The notes under the pieces are model-generated. The model had not been told where the DNA came from and ran no database searches. It worked only from the letters and a program-made list of their open reading frames with translations. The position numbers and the translations under genes are program-made. A stretch of 64,000 nt of DNA from Arcuatula senhousia (lineage: Eukaryota; Mollusca; Bivalvia; Mytilida; Mytilidae), in the NCBI GenBank assembly GCA_963971305.1, contig OZ020305.1, forward strand, positions 26,001 to 90,000, read 5' to 3'. How positions within the stretch are numbered: the stretch's first letter is position 1; each line of letters opens with the position of its first letter. Positions 21,337 to 34,358 of the stretch are shown here, one piece after another.

Positions 21337-23057
21337 GGCTGCCTGCTTTATCGCAGAAAAATGTTTTCTGGCTCGAAGCCGCGGCCGGCCTGCTTGCCCG
21401 AGGTACTTGGCGTCGACGAGAAAACCCAGGCCGCCTGCCTTCTCGCGGAAAAATATATTCCGGCTCGAAGCCGCGGCCGGCCTGCTCGCGCGGGGAACTT
21501 GGCTTCGACGCGAAACCCCCGGCCGCCTGCCTTCTCGCTGACAAATAGACTGAATGGGCTAGGAACAAAACCGATAAGAGATTCGTATTAAGTTTTTTGA
21601 TGAAAAACTTGAAAATAATGTTTTTGGAAACATTGGGTCTACCATTGCCATGTTGGCCACGTTGTCGAAACCATTTTTTGCTGATTTGTCCCTGTTCCCT
21701 TGCTCCAATCGTCTCGAAAATTAAAAATTGGCCCCGTAGGGGCACTAATGTTTTACGGGCGAGCCAATGCAAAAAATCGCAAGTCTCTAGACAAAGCCGT
21801 TTTCGAGTTAGGTGTACCATGGGCATGCAAAATGGCAAAGGTTAATTGTTAACTTTAAATGCTTGTATCTCGGTCATCTCTTGACCGATTTTAAAAAATG
21901 AACCATGATTGTAAAGCCAATTGTTCATTCTCCAGACCTAGTTTAGGTAAAGAAATGAACACGGTAAGTAAGCTTTTTCCTACCTCATTGAACATTGCTA
22001 ACTTGTACAATGTCTAGACTCGGACCTGAAAGTGATGCAAGTTTGAGGCATCATAACTTTTGATCGGCGATAGGTAGCCCGGTTCTGTAAATTGTGCTAA
22101 ACGGCGCAAGTCGTGTTCTGTCGGTCACAGTAAAGGGATTTGACGTCGGTTGAGTACACACGAGACTGGAATTATTTTCTAGGAACAAGATTTTCCTCTC
22201 AATGTAGGCGATTTTTTTACCATTTGGGTCCTTGTAGCTTCCAGATCGGAAAAATACCAACGAATTGGCGACAAAATTCGACAAAAACCGCTAGTACAAA
22301 GCCTGTTTGATCAAAAAACAATAGCCTGACTGAAAACAAACGTGCAGCTGAGACAGTGAAACAGTTATTTACAGGCGGGGGGGGGCACGAAGAATATGTG
22401 CAAAAAATCCGAGAAAAAAAAACGAACACAAAAAAGGGACAAAGAGAGAAAAAAAAGAAGGAAAGAGAATGCAAAAGGAAGAAAAAAAATCAGTAGCTAA
22501 TTAAAAAAAAAAAAAAAAAAAAAAAAACCGGCTGCCTGCTTTCTCGCAGAAAAATGTTTTCTGGCTCGAAGCCGCGGCCGGCCTGCTTGCCCGAGGTACT
22601 TGGCGTCGACGAGAAAACCCAGGCCGCCTGCCTTCTCGCGGAAAAATATATTCCGGCTCGAAGCCGCGGCCGGCCTGCTCGCGCGGGAACTTGGCTTCGA
22701 CGCGAAACCCCCGGCCGCTTGCCTTCTCGCTGACAAATAGACTGAATGGGCTAGGAACAAAACCGATAAGAGATTCGTATTAAGTTTTTTGATGAAAAAC
22801 TTGAAAATAATGTTTTTGGAAACATTGGGTCTACCATTGCCATGTTGGCCACGTTGTCGAAACCATTTTTTGCTGATTTGTCCCTGTTCCCTTGCTCCAA
22901 TCGTCTCGAAAATTAAAAATTGGCCCCGTAGGGGCAGCAATTTTTTACGGGCGAGCCAATGCAAAAAAACCGCAAGTCTCTAGACAGAGCCGTTTTCGAG
23001 TTAGGTGTACCATGGGCATGCAAAATGGCAAAGGTTAATTGTTAACTTTAAATGCTT
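18379..23057 (+). repeat. Satellite A array, block 3
   Basis: GC-rich blocks begin at 18946, 20144, 21337 and 22530. The left end resumes mid-monomer at 'cacggtaagtaag' after the LINE poly-A. The block is interrupted at 23057 by the second LINE after 'ttaactttaaatgctt'. Block-typical variants include 'cccgaggtacttgg' (three of four monomers) and 'tctcgcagaaaaatg'. One monomer has a G expansion (ggcgggggggggcac at 22374-22388). Confidence 0.95.
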
Positions 23058-24800
23058 TTTCCAAATAACTATAGAGGTATATCTGTCACTAATGCAATTG
23101 GAAAGCTGTTTAACAGTATCATTAATACAAGATTAGATCTTTTTCTTGAAAAACATAATATTATTAACAAGTGTCAGGTTGGGTTCACAAGAAAAGCTAG
23201 AACAACTGACCACTTATTTATACTTAAATGTGTGTTTGACAAATATTGCGGCTCTAAAGATGGCAGAGTGTATGCCTGCTTTGTTGATTTTCAAAAAGCA
23301 TTTGATACTGTGGTACACGCAGGGATCAAACTAAAATTGTTAAAAATTGGGGTTGGCAATCGTTTCTATAATATTATCAAAAGAATGTATGAAATAAGCA
23401 ACTCATGTGTTAAAATTAAAAATGAGTTGACAGAATTCTTTTCCATCCAACTTGGGGTCAAACAAGGAGACAATTTAAGCCCTAACTTGTTTAAAATCTT
23501 CATAAATGATCTTCCTGATCTTTTTGAAAGCTCTCCTGATCCAGTAATTTTAAATGGAAAACCTTTGAACTGCTTAATGTATGCAGATGATATAATTCTT
23601 CTATCCACCAGTGCCACAGGACTTCAATCTAAACTAGATATCCTAAGTAGGTACTGCAATGATTGGTGTCTTACTGTAAACCCCCAAAAAACCAAAGTAT
23701 TAATTTTCAACAAGGCAGGTAGACACATAGAGCACAAGTTCAACTACAAAGAGTTTAATATAGAATGTGTGCAACACTGTAAATATCTAGGTGTGTTTTT
23801 TAGTGCTTCTGGTACATTCTCCTTTGCTCAAAATGAGTTATACAAAAAGAGTCTGAAGGCATACTATAAATTACAAAAAGACTTTTTGACTTATAACCCA
23901 AATGTAAAGACTAGTATAAATGTATTTGATCATACAATAAAGCCTATTCTTTTATATGGCTGTGAAATCTGGGGATTTTTCAACCCATATACTGCTAAAT
24001 TTAGAAATGGTTCTCCTTCACTTGACAAAATTTATGGTAACATTACCTGTGAAAAATTGCACATAAAATTCTGTAAATTTATACTTGGGGTACACAAAAA
24101 GACCACAAATTTTGCTGTTCTTTCTGAACTGGGAAGATTTTCACTTCATTTTGACATTGTTAAAGCTATGATCAATTATTGGGTTCGATTAGAAAATAAT
24201 GAAAATTTTCCACTTTTAAATGATGCTTACCAAGAATCTAAACTTTTACATGAACAGCATAAACCTTCATGGAGTGCTTCTATCCATAAAATTATAGAAA
24301 ATATACCAAAACTAAAGGACAATTACAAGTCAAAAGAGAAAATTAGAAATATTGTTAAAGATTCTTACATTAAATTATGGGAGAACCAATTATCCAACAA
24401 TTCAGAGGGCAAATTAAGAACTTTTGTTAAATTTAAAACTAGTCATGGGTTTGAAAATTATTTGAGTCTTATTAGCAATTTTGAGTGGAGGAGAAGCTTA
24501 ACACAGCTTAGAGTTTCATCCCATCATTTGCGGATTGAATCTGGTAGATACCAGGGTATACCTCCACCCCTTAGACACTGTCTTCACTGTGACTCTGGAG
24601 AAGTAGAGGATGAGATACACTTTCTTATCACCTGTATAAATTTTGTTGAAGAGAGACAGAAACTGTTTGATATTATTTCAAAAACATGTCATAACTTTAT
24701 AAACCTAAATAATAACGAAAAATTCTTTTGGTTAATAACCTGTGAAGATAAAGCTATATTACATAACCTTTGCAGTTTTATTAATAAGAATTGCAAATGA
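23052..24800 (+). CDS. Reverse transcriptase fragment of the second LINE
   Basis: A 582-codon frame, open to its TGA. The first two codons (ATG CTT) come from the satellite, and LINE coding begins at 'FPNNYRGISVTNAIGKLF', the usual early fingers motif of LINE reverse transcriptases. Motifs seen: FVDFQKAFD (77-85) with the first catalytic Asp, GVKQGDNLSPNLF (135-147), LMYADD (175-180) with the catalytic Asp pair, CKYLG (247-251) and a C-terminal cysteine motif (C510, C513, H523, C528). The N-terminal endonuclease and part of RT are absent, so the piece cannot retrotranspose alone. There are no stops or frameshifts, so it is probably young. The satellite-derived ATG has no evident functional role. 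Confidence 0.9.
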   Translation: MLFPNNYRGISVTNAIGKLFNSIINTRLDLFLEKHNIINKCQVGFTRKARTTDHLFILKCVFDKYCGSKDGRVYACFVDFQKAFDTVVHAGIKLKLLKIGVGNRFYNIIKRMYEISNSCVKIKNELTEFFSIQLGVKQGDNLSPNLFKIFINDLPDLFESSPDPVILNGKPLNCLMYADDIILLSTSATGLQSKLDILSRYCNDWCLTVNPQKTKVLIFNKAGRHIEHKFNYKEFNIECVQHCKYLGVFFSASGTFSFAQNELYKKSLKAYYKLQKDFLTYNPNVKTSINVFDHTIKPILLYGCEIWGFFNPYTAKFRNGSPSLDKIYGNITCEKLHIKFCKFILGVHKKTTNFAVLSELGRFSLHFDIVKAMINYWVRLENNENFPLLNDAYQESKLLHEQHKPSWSASIHKIIENIPKLKDNYKSKEKIRNIVKDSYIKLWENQLSNNSEGKLRTFVKFKTSHGFENYLSLISNFEWRRSLTQLRVSSHHLRIESGRYQGIPPPLRHCLHCDSGEVEDEIHFLITCINFVEERQKLFDIISKTCHNFINLNNNEKFFWLITCEDKAILHNLCSFINKNCK

Positions 24801-25312
24801 GATTTATATCTTAACACATGCTGTTTGACTCTCACCTGTCTTCTCAATCAACACTTATGTTTTGTTTATTTGCTTTAGACACGAGGAGGAGTACTATTTT
24901 TAATCATTCTATATTTTATAAAGTATCTCCTTAAGCACCGCCCCTTGGTGTCTATAGCACTTAGACAAATAATTTGATATCTAATTAAAAGTTTGTCTCT
25001 CTGCTTTGGACACGAGGAGGAACACTATTTGTTTAAAAAAATAAAAGTGTTTCCTTAAGCACCGTCCCTTGGTGTCCATAGCTGAGAGATGAATATCTCC
25101 TTGGATATCTATATCATTAACATACTGTACATCTATTCTTATTCTTAATTTCATATGGTCAACCATGCTTGTTCCACACAAACACACACGTATATATTAT
25201 ATATTTTGTATAACAATTAGATGCTAATGTCTGTTATGTACTGTTTTAAATCATAAATGTTAATTGTCATTGCCTGCAAAGGTCCTTGATTGGATAAATA
25301 AAATAAAAAAAA
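23058..25312 (+). mobile_element. Second non-LTR retrotransposon, strongly 5'-truncated
   Basis: A LINE insertion in satellite A beginning inside the reverse transcriptase domain, so the endonuclease and any ORF1 are missing. It has the rest of the ORF (to 24800), a ~500-bp 3' UTR with a duplicated ~110-bp unit, and an A-rich end (AATAAA at 25297-25302, then 'aataaaaaaa'). Eleven bases of filler (25313-25323) precede the resumed satellite at 'gtatctctgtcatc'. No satellite bases are lost and only a possible 4-bp AATG duplication is visible. The RT motifs and CX2CX9HX4C tail suggest the Jockey/I/CR1 side of LINE diversity rather than L1/Tx1; I cannot place the clade exactly. Confidence 0.9.
24801..25312 (+). 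other. 3' UTR of the second LINE with internal tandem duplication
   Basis: Two related ~90-110-bp units, at about 24873-24965 and 24997-25085, share 'gacacgaggagga', 'ctccttaagcaccg(c/t)ccc' and 'ttggtgtc(t/c)atag'. No ORF of note. The unit pair is probably a family trait of the element. Confidence 0.7.
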
Positions 25313-28300
25313 TAATGTCTAATGTATCTCTGTCATCTCTTGACCGATTTTAAAAATTGAACCATGATTGTAAAGCCAATTGTTCATTCTCCAGACCTAG
25401 TTTAGGTAAAGAAATGAACACGGTAAGTAAGCTTTTTCCTACCTCATTGAACATTGCTAACTTGTACAATGTCTAGACTCGGACCTGAAAGTGATGCAAG
25501 TTTGAGGCATCATAACTTTTGATCGGCGATAGGTAGCCCGGTTCTGTAAATTGTGCTAAACGGCGCAAGTCGTGTTCTGTCGGTCACAGTAAAGGGATTT
25601 GACGTCGGTTGAGTACACACGAGACTGGAATTATTTTCTAGGAACAAGATTTTCCTCTCAATGTAGGCGATTTTTTTACCATTTGGGTCCTTGTAGCTTC
25701 CAGATCGGAAAAATACCAACGAATTGGCGACAAAATTCGACAAAAACCGCTAGTACAAAGCCTGTTTGATCAAAAAACAATAGCCTGACTGAAAACAAAC
25801 GTGCAGCTGAGACAGTGAAACAGTTATTTACAGGCGGGGCGCACGAAGAATATGTGCAAAAAATCCGAGAAAAAAAACGAACACAAAAAAGGGACAAAGA
25901 GAGAAAAAAAAGAAGGAAAGAGAATGCAAAAGGAAGAAAAAAAATCAGTAGCTAATTAAAAAAAAAAAAAAAAAAAAAAAAACCGGCTGCCTGCTTTCTC
26001 GCAGAAAAATGTTTTCTGGCTCGAAGCCGCGGCCGGCCTGCTTGCCCGAGGTACTTGGCGTCGACGAGAAAACCCAGGCCGCCTGCCTTCTCGCGGAAAA
26101 ATATATTCCGGCTCGAAGCCGCGGCCGGCCTGCTCGCGCGGGGAACTTGGCTTCGACGCGAAACCCCCGGCCGCTTGCCTTCTCGCTGACAAATAGACTG
26201 AATGGGCTAGGAACAAAACCGATAAGAGATTCGTATTAAGTTTTTTGATGAAAAACTTGAAAATAATGTTTTTGGAAACATTGGGTCTTCCATTGCCATG
26301 TTGGCCACGTTGTCGAAACCATTTTTTGCTGATTTGTCCCTGTTCCCTTGCTCCAATCGTCTCGAAAATTAAAAATTGGCCCCGTAGGGGCAGTAATTTT
26401 TTACGGGCGAGCCAATGCAAAAAACCGCAAGTCTCTAGACAGAGCCGTTTTCGAGTTAGGTGTACCATGGGCATGCAAAATGGCAAAGGTTAATTGTTAA
26501 CTTTAAATGCTTGTATCTCGGTCATCTCTTGACCGATTTTAAAAATTGAACCATGATTGTAAAGCCAATTGTTCATTCTCCAGACCTAGTTTAGGTAATG
26601 AAATGAACACCATAAGTAAGCTTTTTCCTACCTCATTGAACATTGCTAACTTGTACAATGTCTAGACTCGGACCTGAAAGTGATGCAAGTTTGAGGCATC
26701 ATAACTTTTGATCGGCGATAGGTAGCCCGGTTCTGTAAATTGTGCTAAACGGCGCAAGTCGTGTTCTGTCGGTCACAGTAAAGGGATTTGACGTCGGTTG
26801 AGTACACACGAGACTGGAATTATTTTCTAGAAACAAGATTTTCCTCTCAATGTAGGCGATTTATTTACCATTTGGGTCCTTGTAGCTTCCAGATCGGAAA
26901 AATACCAACGAATTGGCGACAAAATTCGACAAAAACCGCTAGTACAAAGCCTGTTTGATCAAAAAACAATAGCCTGACTGAAAACAAACGTGCAGCTGAG
27001 ACAGTGAAACAGTTATTTACAGGCGGGGCGCACGAAGAATATGTGCAAAAAATCCGAGAAAAAAAAAACGAACACAAAAAAGGGACAAAGAGAGAAAAAA
27101 AAGAAGAAAAGAGAAGGCAAAAGGAAGAAAAAAAAATCAGTAGCTAATTAAAAAAAAAAAAAAAAAAAAAAAACCGGCTGCCTGCTTTCTCGCGGAGAAA
27201 TGTTTTCTGGCTCGAAGCCGCGGCCGGCCTGCTTGCCCGAGGAACTTGGCGTCGACGAGAAAACCCAGGCCGCCTGCCTTCTCGCGGAAAAATATATTCC
27301 GGCTCGAAGCCGCGGCCGGCCTGCTCGCGCGGGGAACTTGGCTTCGACGCGAAACCCCCGGCCGCCTGCCTTCTCGCTGACAAATAGACTGAATGGGCTA
27401 GGAACAAAACCGATAAGAGATTCGTACTAACTTTTTTGATGAAAAACTTGAAAATAATGTTTTTGGAAACATTGGGTCTACCATTGCCATGTTGGCCACG
27501 TTGTCGAAACCATTTTTTGCTGATTTGTCCCTGTTCCCTTGCTCCAATCGTCTCGAAAATTAAAAATTGGCCCCGTAGGGGCACTAATGTTTTACGGGCG
27601 AGCCAATGCAAAAAATCGCAAGTCTCTAGACAAAGCCGTTTTCGAGTTAGGTGTACCATGGGCATGCAAAATGGCAAAGGTTAATTGTTAACTTTAAATG
27701 CTTGTATCTCGGTCATCTCTTGACCGATTTTAAAAAATGAACCATGATTGTAAAGCCAATTGTTCATTCTCCAGACCTAGTGTAGGTAAAGAAATGAACA
27801 CGGTAAGTAAGCTTTTTCCTACCTCATTGAACATTGCTTACTTGTACAATGTCTAGACTCGGACCTGAAAGTGATGCAAGTTTGAGGCATCATAACTTTT
27901 GATCGGCGATAGGTAGCCCGGTTCTGTAAATTGTGCTAAACGGCGCAAGTCGTGTTCTGTCGGTCACAGTAAAGGGATTTGACGTCGGTTGAGTACACAC
28001 GAGACTGGAATTATTTTCTAGGAACAAGATTTTCCTCTCAATGTAGGCGATTTTTTTACCATTCGGGTCCTTGTAGCTTCCAGATCGGAAAAATACCAAC
28101 GAATTGGCGACAAAATTCGACAAAAACCGCTAGTACAAAGCCTGTTTGATCAAAAAACAATAGCCTGACTGAAAACAAACGTGCAGCTGAGACAGTGAAA
28201 CAGTTATTTACAGGCGGGGCGCACGAAGAATATGTGCAAAAAATCCGAGAAAAAAAAAACGAACACAAAAAAGGGACAAAGAGAGAAAAAAAAAAGAAGG

Positions 28301-28339
28301 AAAGAGAAGGCAAAAGGAAGAAAAAAAAAATCAGTAGCT

Positions 28340-28376
<37 letters not shown>

Positions 28377-30730
28377 GGCTGCCTGCTTTCTCGCGGAGAA
28401 ATGTTTTCTGGCTCGAAGCCGCGGCCGGCCTGCTTGCCCGAGGAACTTGGCGTCGACGAGAAAACCCAGGCCGCCTGCCTTCTCGCGGAAAAATATATTC
28501 CGGCTCGAAGCCGCGGCCGGCCTGCTCGCGCGGGGAACTTGGCTTCGACGCGAAACCCCCGGCCGCCTGCCTTCTCGCTGACAAATAGACTGAATGGGCT
28601 AGGAACAAAACCGATAAGAGATTCGTATTAAGTTTTTTGATGAAAAACTTGAAAATAATGTTTTTGGAAACATTGGGTCTACCATTGCCATGTTGGCCAC
28701 GTTGTCGAAACCATTTTTTGCTGATTTGTCCCTGTTCCCTTGCTCCAATCGTCTCGAAAATTAAAAATTGGCCCCATAGGGGCACTAATGTTTTACGGGC
28801 GAGCCAATGCAAAAAATCGCAAGTCTCTAGACAAAGCCGTTTTCGAGTTAGGTGTACCATGGGCATGCAAAATGGCAAAGGTTAATTGTTAACTTTAAAT
28901 GCTTGTATCTCGGTCATCTCTTGACCGATTTTAAAAATTGAACCATGATTTTAAAGCCAATTGTTCATTCTCTAGACTTAGTTTAGGTAAAGAAATGAAC
29001 ACGGTAAGTAAGCTTTTTCCTACCTCATTGAACATTGCTTACTTGTACAATGTCTAGACTCGGACCTGAAAGTGATGCAAGTTTGAGGCATCATAACTTT
29101 TGATCGGCGATAGGTAGCCCGGTTCTGTAAATTGTGCTAAACGGCGCAAGTCGTGTTCTGTCGGTCACAGTAAAGGGATTTGACGTCGGTTGAGTACACA
29201 CGAGACTGGAATTATTTTCTAGAAACAAGATTTTCCTCTCAATGTAGGCGATTTATTTACCATTTGGGTCCTTGTAGCTTCCAGATCGGAAAAATACCAA
29301 CGAATTGGCGACAAAATTCGACAAAAACCGCTAGTACAAAGCCTGTTTGATCAAAAAACAATAGCCTGACTGAAAACAAACGTGCAGCTGAGACAGTGAA
29401 ACAGTTATTTACAGGCGGGGCGCACGAAGAATATGTGCAAAAAATCCGAGAAAAAAAAAACGAACACAAAAAAGGGACAAAGAGAGAAAAAAAAGAAGAA
29501 AAGAGAAGGCAAAAGGAAGAAAAAAAAATCAGTAGCTAATTAAAAAAAAAAAAAAAAAAAAAAAACCGGCTGCCTGCTTTCTCGCGGAGAAATGTTTTCT
29601 GGCTCGAAGCCGCGGCCGGCCTGCTTGCCCGAGGAACTTGGCGTCGACGAGAAAACCCAGGCCGCCTGCCTTCTCGCGGAAAAATATATTCCGGCTCGAA
29701 GCCGCGGCCGGCCTGCTCGCGCGGGGAACTTGGCTTCGACGCGAAACCCCCGGCCGCCTGCCTTCTCGCTGACAAATAGACTGAATGGGCTAGGAACAAA
29801 ACCGATAAGAGATTCGTACTAAGTTTTTTGATGAAAAACTTGAAAATAATGTTTTTGGAAACATTGGGTCTACCATTGCCATGTTGGCCACGTTGTCGAA
29901 ACCATTTTTTGCTGATTTGTCCCTGTTCCCTTGCTCCAATCGTCTCGAAAATTAAAAATTGGCCCCGTAGGGGCACTAATGTTTTACGGGCGAGCCAATG
30001 CAAAAAATCGCAAGTCTCTAGACAAAGCCGTTTTCGAGTTAGGTGTACCATGGGCATGCAAAATGGCAAAGGTTAATTGTTAACTTTAAATGCTTGTATC
30101 TCGGTCATCTCTTGACCGATTTTAAAAAATGAACCATGATTGTAAAGCCAATTGTTCATTCTCCAGACCTAGTGTAGGTAAAGAAATGAACACGGTAAGT
30201 AAGCTTTTTCCTACCTCATTGAACATTGCTTACTTGTACAATGTCTAGACTCGGACCTGAAAGTGATGCAAGTTTGAGGCATCATAACTTTTGATCGGCG
30301 ATAGGTAGCCCGGTTCTGTAAATTGTGCTAAACGGCGCAAGTCGTGTTCTGTCGGTCACAGTAAAGGGATTTGACGTCGGTTGAGTACACACGAGACTGG
30401 AATTATTTTCTAGGAACAAGATTTTCCTCTCAATGTAGGCGATTTTTTTACCATTCGGGTCCTTGTAGCTTCCAGATCGGAAAAATACCAACGAATTGGC
30501 GACAAAATTCGACAAAAACCGCTAGTACAAAGCCTGTTTGATCAAAAAACAATAGCCTGACTGAAAACAAACGTGCAGCTGAGACAGTGAAACAGTTATT
30601 TACAGGCGGGGCGCACGAAGAATATGTGCAAAAAATCCGAGAAAAAAAAAACGAACACAAAAAAGGGAAAAAGAGAGAAAAAAAAAGAAGGAAAGAGAAG
30701 GCAAAAGGAAGAAAAAAAAAATCAGTAGCT

Positions 30731-30768
<38 letters not shown>

Positions 30769-31928
30769 GGCTGCCTGCTTTCTCGCGGAGAAATGTTTTC
30801 TGGCTCGAAGCCGCGGCCGGCCTGCTTGCCCGAGGAACTTGGCGTCGACGAGAAAACCCAGGCCGCCTGCCTTCTCGCGGAAAAATATATTCCGGCTCGA
30901 AGCCGCGGCCGGCCTGCTCGCGCGGGGAACTTGGCTTCGACGCGAAACCCCCGGCCGCCTGCCTTCTCGCTGACAAATAGACTGAATGGGCTAGGAACAA
31001 AACCGATAAGAGATTCGTATTAAGTTTTTTGATGAAAAACTTGAAAATAATGTTTTTGGAAACATTGGGTCTACCATTGCCATGTTGGCCACGTTGTCGA
31101 AACCATTTTTTGCTGATTTGTCCCTGTTCCCTTGCTCCAATCGTCTCGAAAATTAAAAATTGGCCCCATAGGGGCACTAATGTTTTACGGGCGAGCCAAT
31201 GCAAAAAATCGCAAGTCTCTAGACAAAGCCGTTTTCGAGTTAGGTGTACCATGGGCATGCAAAATGGCAAAGGTTAATTGTTAACTTTAAATGCTTGTAT
31301 CTCGGTCATCTCTTGACCGATTTTAAAAATTGAACCATGATTTTAAAGCCAATTGTTCATTCTCTAGACCTAGTTTAGGTAAAGAAATGAACACGGTAAG
31401 TAAGCTTTTTCCTACCTCATTGAACATTGCTTACTTGTACAATGTCTAGACTCGGACCTGAAAGTGATGCAAGTTTGAGGCATCATAACTTTTGATCGGC
31501 GATAGGTAGCCCGGTTCTGTAAATTGTGTTAAACGGCGCAAGTCGTGTTCTGTCGGTCACAGTAAAGGGATTTTACGTCGGTTGAGTACACACGAGACTG
31601 GAATTATTTTCTAGGAACAAGATTTTCCTCTCAATGTAGGCGATTTTTTTACCATTCGGGTCCTTGTAGCTTCCAGATCGGAAAAATACCAACGAATTGG
31701 CGACAAAATTCGACAAAAACCGCTAGTACAAAGCCTGTTTGATCAAAAAACAATAGCCTGACTGAAAACAAACGTGCAGCTGAGACAGTGAAACAGTTAT
31801 TTACAGGCGGGGCGCACGAAGAATATGTGCAAAAAATCCGAGAAAAAAAAACGAACACAAAAAAGGGACAAATAGAGAAAAAAAAGAAGGAAAGAGAAGG
31901 CAAAAGGAAGAAAAAAAAATCAGTAGCT

Positions 31929-31962
<34 letters not shown>

Positions 31963-33125
31963 GGCTGCCTGCTTTCTCGCGGAGAAATGTTTTCTGGCTC
32001 GAAGCCGCGGCCGGCCTGCTTGCCCGAGGAACTTGGCGTCGACGAGAAAACCCAGGCCGCCTGCCTTTTCGCGGAAAAATATATTCCGGCTCGAAGCCGC
32101 GGCCGGCCTGCTCGCGCGGGGAACTTGGCTTCGACGCGAAACCCCCGGCCGCCTGCCTTCTCGCTGACAAATAGACTGAATGGGCTAGGAACAAAACCGA
32201 TAAGAGATTCGTATTAAGTTTTTTGATGAAAAACTTGAAAATAATGTTTTTGGAAACATTGGGTCTACCATTGCCATGTTGGCCACGTTGTCGAAACCAT
32301 TTTTTGCTGATTTGTCCCTGTTCCCTTGCTCCAATCGTCTCGAAAATTAAAAATTGGCCCCGTAGGGGCATTAATGTTTTACGGGCGAGCCAATGCAAAA
32401 AACCGCAAGTCTCTAGACAAAGCCGTTTTCGAGTTAGGTGTACCATGGGCATGCAAAATGGCAAAGGTTAATTGTTAACTTTAAATGCTTGTATCTCGGT
32501 CATCTCTTGACCGATTTTAAAAATTGAACCATGATTGTAAAGCCAATTGTTCATTCTCCAGACCTAGTTTAGGTAAAGAAATGAACACGGTAAGTAAGCT
32601 TTTTCCTACCTCATTGAACATTGCTAACTTGTACAATGTCTAGACTCGGACCTGAAAGTGATGCAAGTTTGAGGCATCATAACTTTTGATCGGCGATAGG
32701 TAGCCCGGTTCTGTAAATTGTGCTAAACGGCGCAAGTCGTGTTCTGTCGGTCACAGTAACGGGATTTGACGTCGGTTGAGTACACACGAGACTGGAATTA
32801 TTTTCTAGGAACAAGATTTTCCTCTCAATGTAGGCGATTTTTTTACCATTCGGGTCCTTGTAACTTCCAGATCGGAAAAATACCAACGAATTGGCGACAA
32901 AATTCGACAAAAACCGCTAGTACAAAGCCTGTTTGATCAAAAAACAATAGCCTGACTGAAAACAAACGTGCAGCTGAGACAGTGAAACAGTTATTTACAG
33001 GCGGGGCGCACGAAGAATATGTGCAAAAAATCCGAGAAAAAAAAACGAACACAAAAAAGGGACAAAGAGAGAAAAAAAAAAGAAGGAAAGAGAAGGCAAA
33101 AGGAAGAAAAAAAAAATCAGTAGCT

Positions 33126-33163
<38 letters not shown>

Positions 33164-34323
33164 GGCTGCCTGCTTTCTCGCGGAGAAATGTTTTCTGGCT
33201 CGAAGCCGCGGCCGGCCTGCTTGCCCGAGGAACTTGGCGTCGACGAGAAAACCCAGGCCGCCTGCCTTCTCGCGGAAAAATATATTCCGGCTCGAAGCCG
33301 CGGCCGGCCTGCTCGCGCGGGGAACTTGGCTTCGACGCGAAACCCCCGGCCGCCTGCCTTCTCGCTGACAAATAGACTGAATGGGTTAGGAACAAAACCG
33401 ATAAGAGATTCGTATTAAGTTTTTTGATGAAAAACTTGAAAATAATGTTTTTGGAAACATTGGGTCTACCATTGCCATGTTGGCCACGTTGTCGAAACCA
33501 TTTTTTGCTGATTTGTCCCTGTTCCCTTGCTCCAATCGTCTCGAAAATTAAAAATTGGCCCCATAGGGGCACTAATGTTTTACGGGCGAGCCAATGCAAA
33601 AAATCGCAAGTCTCTAGACAAAGCCGTTTTCGAGTTAGGTGTACCATGGGCATGCAAAATGGCAAAGGTTAATTGTTAACTTTAAATGCTTGTATCTCGG
33701 TCATCTCTTGACCGATTTTAAAAATTGAACCATGATTTTAAAGCCAATTGTTCATTCTCTAGACCTAGTTTAGGTAAAGAAATGAACACGGTAAGTAAGC
33801 TTTTTCCTACCTCATTGAACATTGCTTACTTGTACAATGTCTAGACTCGGACCTGAAAGTGATGCAAGTTTGAGGCATCATAACTTTTGATCGGCGATAG
33901 GTAGCCCGGTTCTGTAAATTGTGTTAAACGGCGCAAGTCGTGTTCTGTCGGTCACAGTAAAGGGATTTTACGTTGGTTGAGTACACACGAGACTGGAATT
34001 ATTTTCTAGGAACAAGATTTTCCTCTCAATGTAGGCGATTTTTTTACCATTCGGGTCCTTGTAGCTTCCAGATCGGAAAAATACCAACGAATTGGCGACA
34101 AAATTCGACAAAAACCGCTAGTACAAAGCCTGTTTGATCAAAAAACAATAGCCTGACTGAAAACAAACGTGCAGCTGAGACAGTGAAACAGTTATTTACA
34201 GGCGGGGCGCACGAAGAATATGTGCAAAAAATCCGAGAAAAAAAAACGAACACAAAAAAGGGACAAATAGAGAAAAAAAAGAAGGAAAGCGAAGGCAAAA
34301 GGAAGAAAAAAAAATCAGTAGCT

Positions 34324-34358
<35 letters not shown>

